From: Marinifilum sp. D737
GTDB taxonomy: Bacteria; Bacteroidota; Bacteroidia; Bacteroidales; Marinifilaceae
Reading direction: 5' to 3'
Length of the DNA: 64,000 nucleotides
Assembly: GCF_026672275.1 (NCBI RefSeq)
Contig: NZ_JANQCD010000006.1
Location: forward strand, 62,001 to 126,000
This document shows positions 15,233 to 24,306 of this stretch, one piece after another (position 1 is the first letter of the stretch; every line of letters starts with the position of its first letter). The notes under the pieces are model-generated. The model did no database searches. It worked only from the letters and a program-made list of their open reading frames with translations, and was not told the origin of the DNA. Both the position numbers and the translations under genes were made by a program.

Positions 15233-18181
15233 TTATTTCACCACTAACTTTTTAGTCCAGCTTTCTTCTCCAGAGCTTATTTGTACAATGTAAATTCCAC
15301 TGCTTAAATTGCTGATATCAAACTTATCTGAGCCATCCGATATAAATGTATTAACAACTGTACCTGTAAGGTTAATTATCTTTACACTTACTTCTCCTGA
15401 AATTCCTCTTTGTTCCAATCTAAAATAATCGGTAGCAGGATTAGGATACAGCTTAATGCTTGCATTCTCTCCTAATGATCTGTCTCGAGTACTACTTCCA
15501 CTTTGTACCTGAATGCCATAATCCTCTATTTCACCATAGGTAGTATTTCCACAAGCCTGAGGGGTTACATTGTAAGTAACGCGTACTCTCATTCGAGTAG
15601 CTCCTAAGCTGGCTGTAGCAGGAACTTGAATGCTACCAGTTGCTGTTCCAACACTACTACCATAATTGTAGCTTAAAGAGTATTCTTCATTCGCTCCGCT
15701 AAATTCTCCATCACGATTCCAATCGAACCATGCACTTACCTGGTTTCTTGAATCAGGACGACCAATATAAACGGTCATATCATAGCTCTGTCCCTGTTCA
15801 ACATTTGCCACCTGGGATGTATTGTCAGAATATCCATCGCAAGTAGAGTTGTTATTGATCGTTCCAAATGAAACGTTTGAAATGTACTCGTAGGAACTAC
15901 AACCATTTGTTGTTGCTTCACAGTAAGTTTGAGAAACTGGTGCGTTTACCGTAATCATATTGGTAATGGTTTTGGTATCGCTGCTACCGTTATTGGCTGC
16001 CGTTAAAGATACCGTATAAGTTCCTTCAGTACTATAGGTTACTGTAGGGTTTTGAGAGGTACTTACCGTTGGAGTACCTCCTGTAAAAGACCAATTCCAT
16101 GAAGTAGGATTATTGGATGACAAATCCGTAAAGTTGATGCTTTCTCCAGTGGAAATACTTGTTTTATTTGCAGTAAAATTGGCTACCACTTCTTCTGCGC
16201 TACTTCCTGTAATATTGATATCGGCAACATAAGGAATCTTGTTGTAAGCTGTAACAGTTAGCTTAATCACTCCGCTCGAAGGCAATGGACTAATGCTCAC
16301 ATTTGCCGAACCGTTGTTGATTTTAGCAGTACCAATAATTTCACCATTAAGGGTCATTGAAACCCAGGCACCGTTGGCATTGCTGTTTATCGTAAAACTG
16401 TTAGCGCCAGGAGTAGCTGTTGCAGTATGATTCACTTGTATTGCGGTAGGTGTTTTGGTTCTTACTTGCAAAGAAGGATCGCCAAATACAGTCCAGGTGT
16501 CAATCATCTTCTCTCCGCCCGATCCGTATACATCTACCATTTTAAACATCCCGTTAAGGGCGATACCCGTAAAGGTTCTTCTAATGTTATTGGCGTAACT
16601 CTCAATTAAAATGTCATTCATCTCATTCTGTGCAATCATAGGTGGTACCCACGATTGATTAATGGTAGAAGCACAAATGGCCATTGCGCCTGTAGGTTTG
16701 CCATTGTGAGTAGCACGTAACCATGTTTCAGCAAAACAAGTGTTGTTCTTAAAATTCCCATTCACACAGGCCACATCAAAAATAAATGGTAGCTTGTTGT
16801 TATTGGTAAGATTGTTCACATTGGTATTGGTATACACCATACTTGCGAAGCCGGTATTAGAACCATGCCCAACATAATTTATGATTCCTTTACCGGCGTT
16901 CAGCAAGTTAGTCAATTGTGCAGCCGATCCACCATCCTGGTAACAGCGGGAAATGGTATAACCATAACCCTCCAGTTTGGTTTGAATGGCATTCATGTGC
17001 TCTTCGTCCGAAGGGTTATACCCCTCGTTGGATGCAATCCCTACACCCGATGCAAGCCATGTATCGGTAGAATTAACATCACGTTCGTAATGTATGGTTC
17101 TTTCAACCTGAGTAGTAACCTGTGCAGCAGTTTGTGCCGAAAAACGCCCTACAAAAATGTCGATGTAATGATCGTTCCCTACAATAAAACCATAATTATT
17201 ATCCGAATCGCCTGCACTTGTATATGATGTAGGAACCTGTGGCGCATCACCAACCAATAGCAAATAAGTTAAACCATTGGTGTTGTAATAATTGCTAACA
17301 TAGGTCTTAATAGCCGATGCACTACCAATGGTGCTGTATGCCACCATCTCAACAGGAATCCCTTTCTGCTTTTTCCAGGCAACAAAATCAGCCATTTCAT
17401 CCATATAATCGTCGTAACAAATAATCAGCATTTTACCTGGTTCATCGTTCAAGGCCGTGTATTTGGTATTCGCAGGCGTATAGTTTAAGAAATGAGATTC
17501 ATATACTTTTTCGAATCCTTTGTCTGAAGCTGTAGATTTAGCAGTGGATAAAATATTCTTTGTAGATCCTTTACCTGTTGCACTTACCTTAAGTTCCATA
17601 TGTGTATAGATTCTTAAGATATTCTGAATTGGATTGTATGCAATTGGGTTCACCACCAAGGCCTGACCACGAACACTTCTTAAAATGTAAGGATCGTTAA
17701 GTGAAGCCAAATTTGAGGGGTAATAATCATCGTGTTGATAAGCCTTCCCATAGGAATATGGAATAGACTTTGGATCGATATCGCGAGTAAGATTACCTTT
17801 TGAAGGAACCACGCTGAAATTCTTGATCTCGATAAACTCCGAGGATAAAACTTCCACTTGCATTTCTGCACTTGATGGAATCATGATGGATTGAGCAAAA
17901 CGTGGCAAAGCCGGGCTTCCCTTCTCAAGAATATCACCCATATTGTTGGCTTCTACTTTGTAGGCATTCTCAGACGCAATGTAGAGCAAATCATAGGAAT
18001 TTAGCTTAAAGTCGATTAGGTAATCGCTACCAACAGCCGATTTTAAAATTAGTTCATTCTTGTCGTAACGAGTGTTTGGATCAATCTTAATGTGTTCTCG
18101 CTTCTGAGCCGAAGCACTTACTGAAATGAGTATGCCTATGGCAATAACCCATACTCTAAAAATGTAAAAGTTCTTTTTCAT
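15233..18181 (-). CDS. Gingipain-like C25 cysteine protease, T9SS secreted
   Basis: 982 aa multidomain secreted protease. It has a signal peptide ending SASAQ, then a C25 prepropeptide-like region (to about residue 240). The peptidase_C25 domain (about 245-585) has the catalytic His in INYVGHGSNTG and Cys in IFDVACVNGNF. A C25-associated Ig-like segment follows. Then come a PKD domain (about 665-750: FTDLSSNNPTSWNWSFTGG) and a GEVED-type domain with four Cys (about 755-895: WFDWNRDGEF). The last part is a type A T9SS sorting tail (IKLYPNPATDYF ... SSGIYIVQISSG ... KLVVK). It is exported through the Sec and type IX systems and probably digests extracellular protein. Confidence 0.93.
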   Translation of the reverse strand: MKKNFYIFRVWVIAIGILISVSASAQKREHIKIDPNTRYDKNELILKSAVGSDYLIDFKLNSYDLLYIASENAYKVEANNMGDILEKGSPALPRFAQSIMIPSSAEMQVEVLSSEFIEIKNFSVVPSKGNLTRDIDPKSIPYSYGKAYQHDDYYPSNLASLNDPYILRSVRGQALVVNPIAYNPIQNILRIYTHMELKVSATGKGSTKNILSTAKSTASDKGFEKVYESHFLNYTPANTKYTALNDEPGKMLIICYDDYMDEMADFVAWKKQKGIPVEMVAYSTIGSASAIKTYVSNYYNTNGLTYLLLVGDAPQVPTSYTSAGDSDNNYGFIVGNDHYIDIFVGRFSAQTAAQVTTQVERTIHYERDVNSTDTWLASGVGIASNEGYNPSDEEHMNAIQTKLEGYGYTISRCYQDGGSAAQLTNLLNAGKGIINYVGHGSNTGFASMVYTNTNVNNLTNNNKLPFIFDVACVNGNFKNNTCFAETWLRATHNGKPTGAMAICASTINQSWVPPMIAQNEMNDILIESYANNIRRTFTGIALNGMFKMVDVYGSGGEKMIDTWTVFGDPSLQVRTKTPTAIQVNHTATATPGANSFTINSNANGAWVSMTLNGEIIGTAKINNGSANVSISPLPSSGVIKLTVTAYNKIPYVADINITGSSAEEVVANFTANKTSISTGESINFTDLSSNNPTSWNWSFTGGTPTVSTSQNPTVTYSTEGTYTVSLTAANNGSSDTKTITNMITVNAPVSQTYCEATTNGCSSYEYISNVSFGTINNNSTCDGYSDNTSQVANVEQGQSYDMTVYIGRPDSRNQVSAWFDWNRDGEFSGANEEYSLSYNYGSSVGTATGSIQVPATASLGATRMRVRVTYNVTPQACGNTTYGEIEDYGIQVQSGSSTRDRSLGENASIKLYPNPATDYFRLEQRGISGEVSVKIINLTGTVVNTFISDGSDKFDISNLSSGIYIVQISSGEESWTKKLVVK

Positions 18182-18824
18182 AAATCAAAATTTAGAATTA
18201 GTTAATGTATATTATCAATAAATAAATATTAAAATGGCAATGAGTCAAGTTACCACCTATCTTTCGATAGATCTATTCATTTATTACACCCCTTTATTCC
18301 GAAAAAAAACAAAAGGTAACCCTCGAAATAAAATTTATTATTGTTTATTTTACACGATTATTATTTAAAAGCTCTGTATCTGCCGAAAACACTAATAATG
18401 TAGCATAATAAAAGAAATGATTTTTTTGGCAATATCTTTAAAGTACCTATTTTAAAGATGTAATACATCCTACAGTTCGATGGAGTCGAATTAAACAATG
18501 TCTTATTTAGATTCCTAAATGTTTAGAGATGCACTTAAATAAATGTTTTGAAAATGGCAGACAACAAACAAGACGGTTAAATAATATTTAGAAATCTTAT
18601 GATTCGAAGACGAAATTTGGCGTTAAAGCCTCATTTGGAATAAAAATAAGATCAGAATAAACATATTATATGCTTTGCTAATCTGTAAATATGTTTTAAA
18701 TGGTTATCGATCATACATTTTCACTAACTCTTTAAATTTTATAGCAAAGAAGGAACGGTTTTGATTGCATAGTGTTTTTTTCTTTTTCCTCTAGGCTGAA
18801 GTGTCTGTATTGCTGTCAGGATAG
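18182..18824. other. Intergenic region upstream of the C25 protease
   Basis: About 640 nt of AT-rich sequence. It should hold the protease promoter on the minus strand, but no strong TAnnTTTG match with a good -33 partner was seen. No gene, RNA or repeat was recognised until the REP-like unit at 18825. Confidence 0.4.
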
Positions 18825-18912
18825 AAAAAACCTGTCAGGACTATTTCTCGACAGGTTTCGCATTTTATATACTTTATTTTCTGAGGGTATCACTTGAAGT
18901 GATACTCTCAGT
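18825..18912. repeat. Left double-hairpin REP unit
   Basis: Unit of about 88 bp made of two palindromes. Hairpin A is AACCTGTC / GACAGGTT (18828-18857). Hairpin B is TGAGGGTATCACT-tga-AGTGATACTCTCA (18882-18910). The linker reads TTTCGCATTTTATATACTTT. The same unit recurs in the same orientation at 19591-19675 on the other side of the RAYT remnant; the loops differ while the stems are kept. Confidence 0.8.
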
Positions 18913-18963
18913 TGAAAAAATATTCATTAATTATTACCTTAATTGGAACATATAATTGATACT

Positions 18964-19577
18964 ATGTATTTTGAAGAAGATTATCTTTTCACATATACAA
19001 CAGAAGCAATAATGGAGCTCTCCTATTTTACACCCGTGATAATTATCTGTTTTTCCTCAAAAAGCTTCGCAAGCACTTAAAATCTTACGGCAGTATTCTT
19101 GCTTGGTGTTTAATGCCTTCGCATTTTCATATCTTGATAAAAGTAAACTCACTCCAGCCTAAAGATCGAAATATTGATTTAAACTCCTCAATTGGAAAAT
19201 TACCTAGTAGCTACACAAGGGCTTTGCAAAAAGATCGGAACATAAAAGGTTCTTTATTTCAGAGTCATACCAAAGCCAAGTGTTTGAACAAGATTGAAGA
19301 AGTATGCCCCTCCTATTGGCAAACTGATTTTGGAGCAACAATTAATGTAAACCTGAACGATTATTCATATCCACAGATTTGCTTTAACTACATTCATATG
19401 AATCCTGTAACCGATAAACTAGTTCGTTCGCCTGAAGAATGGGAGTTTTCATCTTATCGCGATTATTTCTGTGAAAGGAAAGGTACCCTTATTGATTATG
19501 ATTTGGCACGAAAAGAGGAATTATTAAATTGCTATGATATTGATACCCTCACTAGGAGTGAGAGCATCAAAAGCTAA
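18964..19577 (+). pseudogene. REP-associated tyrosine transposase (RAYT), frameshifted
   Basis: IS200/IS605-like Y1 transposase of the RAYT type. The ATG at 18964 opens MYFEEDYLF, then the frame must shift at the TTTT run near 18986-18989 to continue as HIYNRSNNGALLFYTRDNYL, KKLRKHLKSYGSILAWCLMPSHFHILIKV. It runs to the stop at 19577. The HUH motif (HFH) is intact. Further family blocks, CFNYIHMNPV and WEFSSYRDYF, are present. In the sequence as given one T is missing, so the N-terminal 9 codons are out of frame; an ATG at 19113 lies only just before the HUH motif. A sequencing error in the homopolymer is possible. It is flanked on both sides by REP-like palindromes, as expected for RAYTs. 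Confidence 0.82.
19541..19569. repeat. REP-like palindrome overlapping the RAYT 3' end
   Basis: TGATACCCTCACTAGGAGTG followed by AGAGCATCA. It is the inverted form of hairpin B (TGAGGGTATCA) and lies inside the last codons of the RAYT frame. A near-identical copy is at 19695-19723. Confidence 0.7.
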
Positions 19578-19586
19578 AGATTAAAA

Positions 19587-19624
19587 GCATAAAAAAACCT
19601 GTCAAGATCAACTCCTGACAGGTT
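19587..19624 (-). terminator. Terminator of the arg-car operon (hairpin A, right copy)
   Basis: On the minus strand AACCTGTCA / TGACAGGTT is followed by a T-run of seven, about 110 nt past the carB stop. It is the right-hand copy of REP hairpin A, so the repeat unit doubles as the operon terminator. Confidence 0.7.
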
Positions 19625-19675
19625 TCGCATTTTATATACTTTCTGAGGGTATCACTCAAAGTGATGCTCTCAGTT
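19591..19675. repeat. Right double-hairpin REP unit
   Basis: Direct copy of the unit at 18825-18912: hairpin A (19597-19624), the shared TTTCGCATTTTATATACTTT linker, and hairpin B TGAGGGTATCACT-caa-AGTGATGCTCTCA (19644-19672). Confidence 0.8.
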
Positions 19676-19694
19676 TTTTATTGCAAGTTACAAT

Positions 19695-19723
19695 TGATAC
19701 CCTCACTAGGAGTGATAGCATCA
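19695..19723. repeat. REP-like palindrome next to carB
   Basis: TGATACCCTCACTAGGAGTG followed by ATAGCATCA. It is inverted relative to 19644-19672 and almost identical to 19541-19569. The two orientations form a head-to-head pair resembling a BIME. Confidence 0.7.
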
Positions 19724-19734
19724 AAGTATCTCCT

Positions 19735-22700
19735 CTAGAAATCCTTCTTCTCTACATACTCGCTAAAGCTTTCGATTTTAAGATCGGCTTCGGACTTTTT
19801 GCAGATGGAATAGATAAAGGCTGATGCCAAACGTGCATTGGTTACCAATGGAACGTTTAAGTCGATGGCAGTACGTCTGATTTGGTAATCGTTGTTCAGC
19901 TCATCCTTGCTTAAGTTCTTTGGAATATTTACAACCAAATCTACCTTACGATCGCGAATCAAACTTACTGCGGTTTGCTCTTCGTTTTCATCTGGCCAAG
20001 CAACCGCTTCAACGGTCACACCATTTTCCTGAAGGAACTTTGCAGTACCTCTTGTGCCGTATAGCTTGTAGCCACGCTCTTCCAGCATTTTCGAGCTCTT
20101 TAGTAGCTCAAGCTTCGAGCGAATAGGTCCACTACTAATCAACACCGCCTTCTTCGGTACGCGATAACCCACTGATATCATTGCTTTTAATATCGCATCG
20201 TAGTAATCGGCACCCAAACAGCCAACTTCACCGGTTGAAGACATGTCTACACCCAATACCGGGTCAGCTTTTGACAGTCTCGAGAAGGAGAATTGCGATG
20301 CTTTTACACCGATATGTTCCAGCTCAAACATCGACGGAAGATTATTTGGAATCGGTACATCCAACATGGCCTGAGTTGCAGTTTCTACAAAATTATAGTC
20401 CATAACTTTCGATACAAATGGGAAACTACGGCTGGCACGAAGGTTACACTCGATAACCTTAATGTCGTTGTCTTTTGCCAACAACTGCATGTTGAATGGT
20501 CCTGTAATGTTCAATGATTTTGCAATCTTACGCGCAATCTTTCTGATTCTGCGTATGGTTTCGAAGTACAATTTCTGTGGTGGGAACACCAGGGTTGCAT
20601 CTCCAGAGTGAACCCCTGCAAACTCAACGTGTTCAGAAATGGCATCAATCACAATTTCACCATTCTTGGCAACTCCATCGAACTCAATCTCTTTGGCTTC
20701 CTGAATAAACTCACTCACAACTACCGGATACTGCTTAGAAACCTGTGCAGCCAAATCAAGGAAGTGTTCCAACTCCTCGCGGTTCGATACCACGTTCATG
20801 GCAGCTCCTGAAAGCACGTAACTAGGACGAATCAATACAGGGAATCCCACTTCATCAATAAACTCGTGAATGGCTCCAATACTGGTCAACTCGCTCCATC
20901 GTGGCTGATCAACTCCCAATTCATCCAACATGGCCGAGAACGTCTGACGATTCTCTGCTCTGTCAATCGATTCAGGAGAAGTACCCAATACATTCACATC
21001 AGCATTATGAAGACGCATTGCCAGGTTCTGTGGAATCTGTCCACCAACCGATACAATTACTCCTCTAGGCGATTCCAAATCGATGATATCCAACACTCTT
21101 TCGAAGGAAAGCTCGTCGAAATACAGTCTGTCACAAACATCGTAATCGGTACTTACCGTTTCCGGATTGTAATTGATCATTACCGAACGTAAACCTTCTT
21201 TGTTTACTGCATTCAGGGCATTTACGCTACACCAGTCGAACTCTACCGATGAACCAATACGATATGCTCCCGATCCCAACACAATAACTGATTTGTTATC
21301 GGATACATAGTCGATGTCATTTTCATCACCACTATAAGTCAAATAAATGTAGTTGGTTTGTGCAGGATACTCCGCTGCAAGCGTATCAATTTGCTTCACA
21401 ACCGGAACAATTCCCTTCTCTTTACGATGCTTTCTTACCGCCAATAATTCCGATTCCATATTGGTATTTTCTGGCTTTAGAACGAATCTTGCCAACTGGA
21501 AATCCGAGAATCCATATACTTTAGCTGCTTTAAGCAATTCATCAGGTAGAGCCTGTAAGTTGCTATGCTTTTGCAGATCCCATTTAATCTTAGTGATGTG
21601 CTCTAACTTGCTTAGGAACCATTTGTCGATCTTGGTTAGGTCGTGTACCTGATCGATGCAGTAGCCCTGTTCGAATGCCTGTGCAATGGAGAAAATACGC
21701 ATATCGGTTGGATGCGTAAGCTCCTTCTCTACATCTTCGAACTTGGAGTGTACATTCCCTACAAATCCGTGCATTCCCTGTCCAATCATACGCAGACCTT
21801 TCTGAATGGCTTCTTCGAAGTTACGACCAATGGCCATTACCTCACCAACCGACTTCATACTTGATCCAATTTCTTTGGTCACCCCTTCGAACTTGTTCAA
21901 ATCCCAACGAGGAATCTTACAAACTACATAGTCAAGCGCAGGCTCGAAACATGCAGTTGTGGTTTGTGTTACCGCATTCTTTAGCTCATGTAGTGCATAG
22001 CCTAAACCAAGCTTGGCAGCTACAAATGCCAATGGATACCCCGTTGCTTTTGATGCCAGTGCCGATGATCTCGACAGACGCGCATTCACCTCGATCACAC
22101 GGTAATCTTCTGATTCAGGATCTAGTGCATACTGTACGTTACACTCTCCCACAACGCCCATGTGACGGATAATCTTAATGGCCAAAGCTCTTAGCTTGTG
22201 ATATTCTGAGTTGGTTAGCGTTTGCGATGGAGCAATTACAATACTTTCCCCGGTATGGATTCCCAGTGGATCGAAGTTTTCCATATTACAAACCGTAATA
22301 CAGTTGTCGTAAGCATCACGTACCACCTCGTATTCTACCTCTTTCCAGCCTTTCAACGACTCTTCAACCAAAATCTGGCTAGAGTAGGATAAAGCGTTCT
22401 CAGCAAGCTTTTTCAGCTCATCCATATTGGAACAGAAACCTGAACCTTGTCCTCCCAAGGTAAAGGCTGCACGCACAATAATCGGGAAACCTAATTTCTC
22501 TGCTGCATCCAATGCCCCTTGCACCGATTCTACAGCATAAGATTGAGGTGTTTTTACATCGATTTTGCGCAATTCGTTGGCAAAAATCTCTCTGTCCTCG
22601 GTTTTGATAATGGCTTCGATTGGTGTACCCAATACCTTTAGGTTGTACTTTTCAAGAATTCCTGATTCGAAAAGTTCTACCCCGCAGTTCAGCGCAGTTT

Positions 22701-22974
22701 GTCCTCCAAAAGCTAAAAGAATACCATCAGGTTTTTCCTTTAAGATTACTTGTTCCACAAAAAAGGGAGTAACCGGCAAAAAATAGATTTGATCGGCAAC
22801 TCCCTTGGAAGTTTGTACGGTTGCGATATTCGGGTTAATCAATACGGTGTAAATACCTTCCTCTTTCATGGCTTTTAATGCCTGCGATCCGGAATAGTCA
22901 AATTCACCAGCTTCACCAATTTTCAGGGCTCCTGAACCTAATACGAGTACTTTCTTTATTTTATCTTTAATCAT
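19735..22974 (-). CDS. carB: Carbamoyl-phosphate synthase large subunit
   Basis: 1079 aa, the full length for CarB. It makes carbamoyl phosphate from ammonia (supplied by CarA), bicarbonate and two ATP, for arginine and pyrimidine synthesis. It has two homologous ATP-grasp halves: GSGALKIGEAGEFDYSGSQA...IVRAAFTLGGQGSGF and GSGAYRIGSSVEFDWCSVNA...LIRPSYVLSGAAMNVV. The C-terminal MGS-like allosteric domain starts about residue 940 (YKLYGTRGTAKFL). Last gene of the arginine operon, with a 184-nt gap after carA that contains only AT-rich simple sequence. REP-type hairpins follow the stop. Confidence 0.97.
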   Translation of the reverse strand: MIKDKIKKVLVLGSGALKIGEAGEFDYSGSQALKAMKEEGIYTVLINPNIATVQTSKGVADQIYFLPVTPFFVEQVILKEKPDGILLAFGGQTALNCGVELFESGILEKYNLKVLGTPIEAIIKTEDREIFANELRKIDVKTPQSYAVESVQGALDAAEKLGFPIIVRAAFTLGGQGSGFCSNMDELKKLAENALSYSSQILVEESLKGWKEVEYEVVRDAYDNCITVCNMENFDPLGIHTGESIVIAPSQTLTNSEYHKLRALAIKIIRHMGVVGECNVQYALDPESEDYRVIEVNARLSRSSALASKATGYPLAFVAAKLGLGYALHELKNAVTQTTTACFEPALDYVVCKIPRWDLNKFEGVTKEIGSSMKSVGEVMAIGRNFEEAIQKGLRMIGQGMHGFVGNVHSKFEDVEKELTHPTDMRIFSIAQAFEQGYCIDQVHDLTKIDKWFLSKLEHITKIKWDLQKHSNLQALPDELLKAAKVYGFSDFQLARFVLKPENTNMESELLAVRKHRKEKGIVPVVKQIDTLAAEYPAQTNYIYLTYSGDENDIDYVSDNKSVIVLGSGAYRIGSSVEFDWCSVNALNAVNKEGLRSVMINYNPETVSTDYDVCDRLYFDELSFERVLDIIDLESPRGVIVSVGGQIPQNLAMRLHNADVNVLGTSPESIDRAENRQTFSAMLDELGVDQPRWSELTSIGAIHEFIDEVGFPVLIRPSYVLSGAAMNVVSNREELEHFLDLAAQVSKQYPVVVSEFIQEAKEIEFDGVAKNGEIVIDAISEHVEFAGVHSGDATLVFPPQKLYFETIRRIRKIARKIAKSLNITGPFNMQLLAKDNDIKVIECNLRASRSFPFVSKVMDYNFVETATQAMLDVPIPNNLPSMFELEHIGVKASQFSFSRLSKADPVLGVDMSSTGEVGCLGADYYDAILKAMISVGYRVPKKAVLISSGPIRSKLELLKSSKMLEERGYKLYGTRGTAKFLQENGVTVEAVAWPDENEEQTAVSLIRDRKVDLVVNIPKNLSKDELNNDYQIRRTAIDLNVPLVTNARLASAFIYSICKKSEADLKIESFSEYVEKKDF

Positions 22975-23158
22975 TTTTTTAAGCTCTTAGCTTTTAGCTC
23001 TCAGCTATCAGCAGTTAATTGTTAATTTGAAGGATTCTTGCAAGCCACTGACTAAAGTCAAGTGGCAATTGAAATAACTTCTCTTCGAGTGAATGAGAAA
23101 ATAAGTCAAATATGTCCTCTTTTAATTAATAATTCAATTAGGGATTAATTGATAATTC

Positions 23159-24244
23159 TTAATTGCCTTGATTCTTTTCCATCATGTCAATGAAATCATC
23201 AAAAAGGAATTCTGTATCAGTTGGACCGCTGGATGCTTCAGGGTGAAACTGAGAAGCGAAAAATGGTTTGCTCACATGCTTGATTCCTTCACAGGTATTG
23301 TCGTTGGCATTAACGAATAATGGCTTCCACTCTTTCGGTAAAGTATCATTGTTGATTGCATAACCATGGTTCTGAGAGGTAATGAAACAACGCTTGGTTC
23401 CTTCCAAAACTACTGGCTGATTGTGACTTCTATGTCCGTATTTCAGTTTATAAGTATCAGCTCCGGCAGCCAATGCCATCAACTGTGTTCCCAGACAAAT
23501 TCCCATAATTGGAGTATCCTGCTCGAATGCTTTCTTTAGGTTTGCAATGGCAGCTGTATTTTGCTTCGGATCACCAGGACCATTAGAGATGAATAATCCG
23601 TCGTATTCTTCCTGGGTAAAGTCATAGTCATGTGGAACTCGGATCACTGTTGTATCGCGCTTTAAAAGACATCTGATGATGTTGTTCTTTACTCCGCAAT
23701 CCAACAATAGCACCTTATGCTTTCCTTCGCCATAAACTTTCTTCTCTGGTGTGCTAACCTGTGCAACCAGATTTTCAAGGTTAGGATCTTTCCATTCAGG
23801 CTCGTTCTCTTCAAATACAATTTTAGCCAGCATACTTCCTTGTTCACGAAGTTTTTTGGTCAATGCACGTGTATCTACACCGTAAACTCCAGGAATTTTG
23901 TGCTCTTTCATCCAATCTGCAAGACTTAAGCTTGCATTCCAGTGACTAAATTCTTCTGTGTAATCCGATACAATAAATGCAGATACCTGAATCTTTTCTG
24001 ATTCGTAAAATCGGAACAGATCATCCTCTTGCAATGTTCCCGGAACACCGTAGTTCCCAATCAATGGGAAGGTACTCACCAAAATCTGCCCTTTGTACGA
24101 AGGGTCAGTCAAACTTTCCGGATAACCGGTCATTGCTGTGTTAAACACCATCTCTCCTGCCACGGAGCCCTCATACCCAAAAGATGTACCAATGTACTCT
24201 GATCCATCTTGTAAAATTAGTTTTGCTTTTGTCTGTTGTGACAT
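23159..24244 (-). CDS. carA: Carbamoyl-phosphate synthase small subunit
   Basis: 361 aa glutamine amidotransferase subunit that feeds ammonia to CarB. The N-terminal CPSase_sm_chain domain (LILQDGSEYIGTSFGYEGSVAGEMVFNTAMTGYPE) is followed by a class I GATase domain. The nucleophile is in PIMGICLGTQLMALA (Cys), the oxyanion motif is NGPGDP, and the His-Glu pair is in ASQFHPEASSGP. Length and motifs are normal. It lies 62 nt downstream of argH in the arginine operon. Placing car genes at the end of an arg operon ties carbamoyl-phosphate supply to arginine control. Confidence 0.97.
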   Translation of the reverse strand: MSQQTKAKLILQDGSEYIGTSFGYEGSVAGEMVFNTAMTGYPESLTDPSYKGQILVSTFPLIGNYGVPGTLQEDDLFRFYESEKIQVSAFIVSDYTEEFSHWNASLSLADWMKEHKIPGVYGVDTRALTKKLREQGSMLAKIVFEENEPEWKDPNLENLVAQVSTPEKKVYGEGKHKVLLLDCGVKNNIIRCLLKRDTTVIRVPHDYDFTQEEYDGLFISNGPGDPKQNTAAIANLKKAFEQDTPIMGICLGTQLMALAAGADTYKLKYGHRSHNQPVVLEGTKRCFITSQNHGYAINNDTLPKEWKPLFVNANDNTCEGIKHVSKPFFASQFHPEASSGPTDTEFLFDDFIDMMEKNQGN

Positions 24245-24306
24245 AAAAGTTCTATAAAATGGTTATTAAATTCGATTAATAGTTAAATGCGCCTTATAGA
24301 CAGCCC

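Noticed and set aside
18826-19723. CRISPR array at the repeats near the RAYT gene
   Set aside because: Only two copies of each unit, themselves palindromic, with a transposase between them and no regular spacers or cas genes.
20181-22786. Several plus-strand ORFs inside carB
   Set aside because: They lie antisense within a full-length carB and show no recognisable family. Codon structure of carB explains them.
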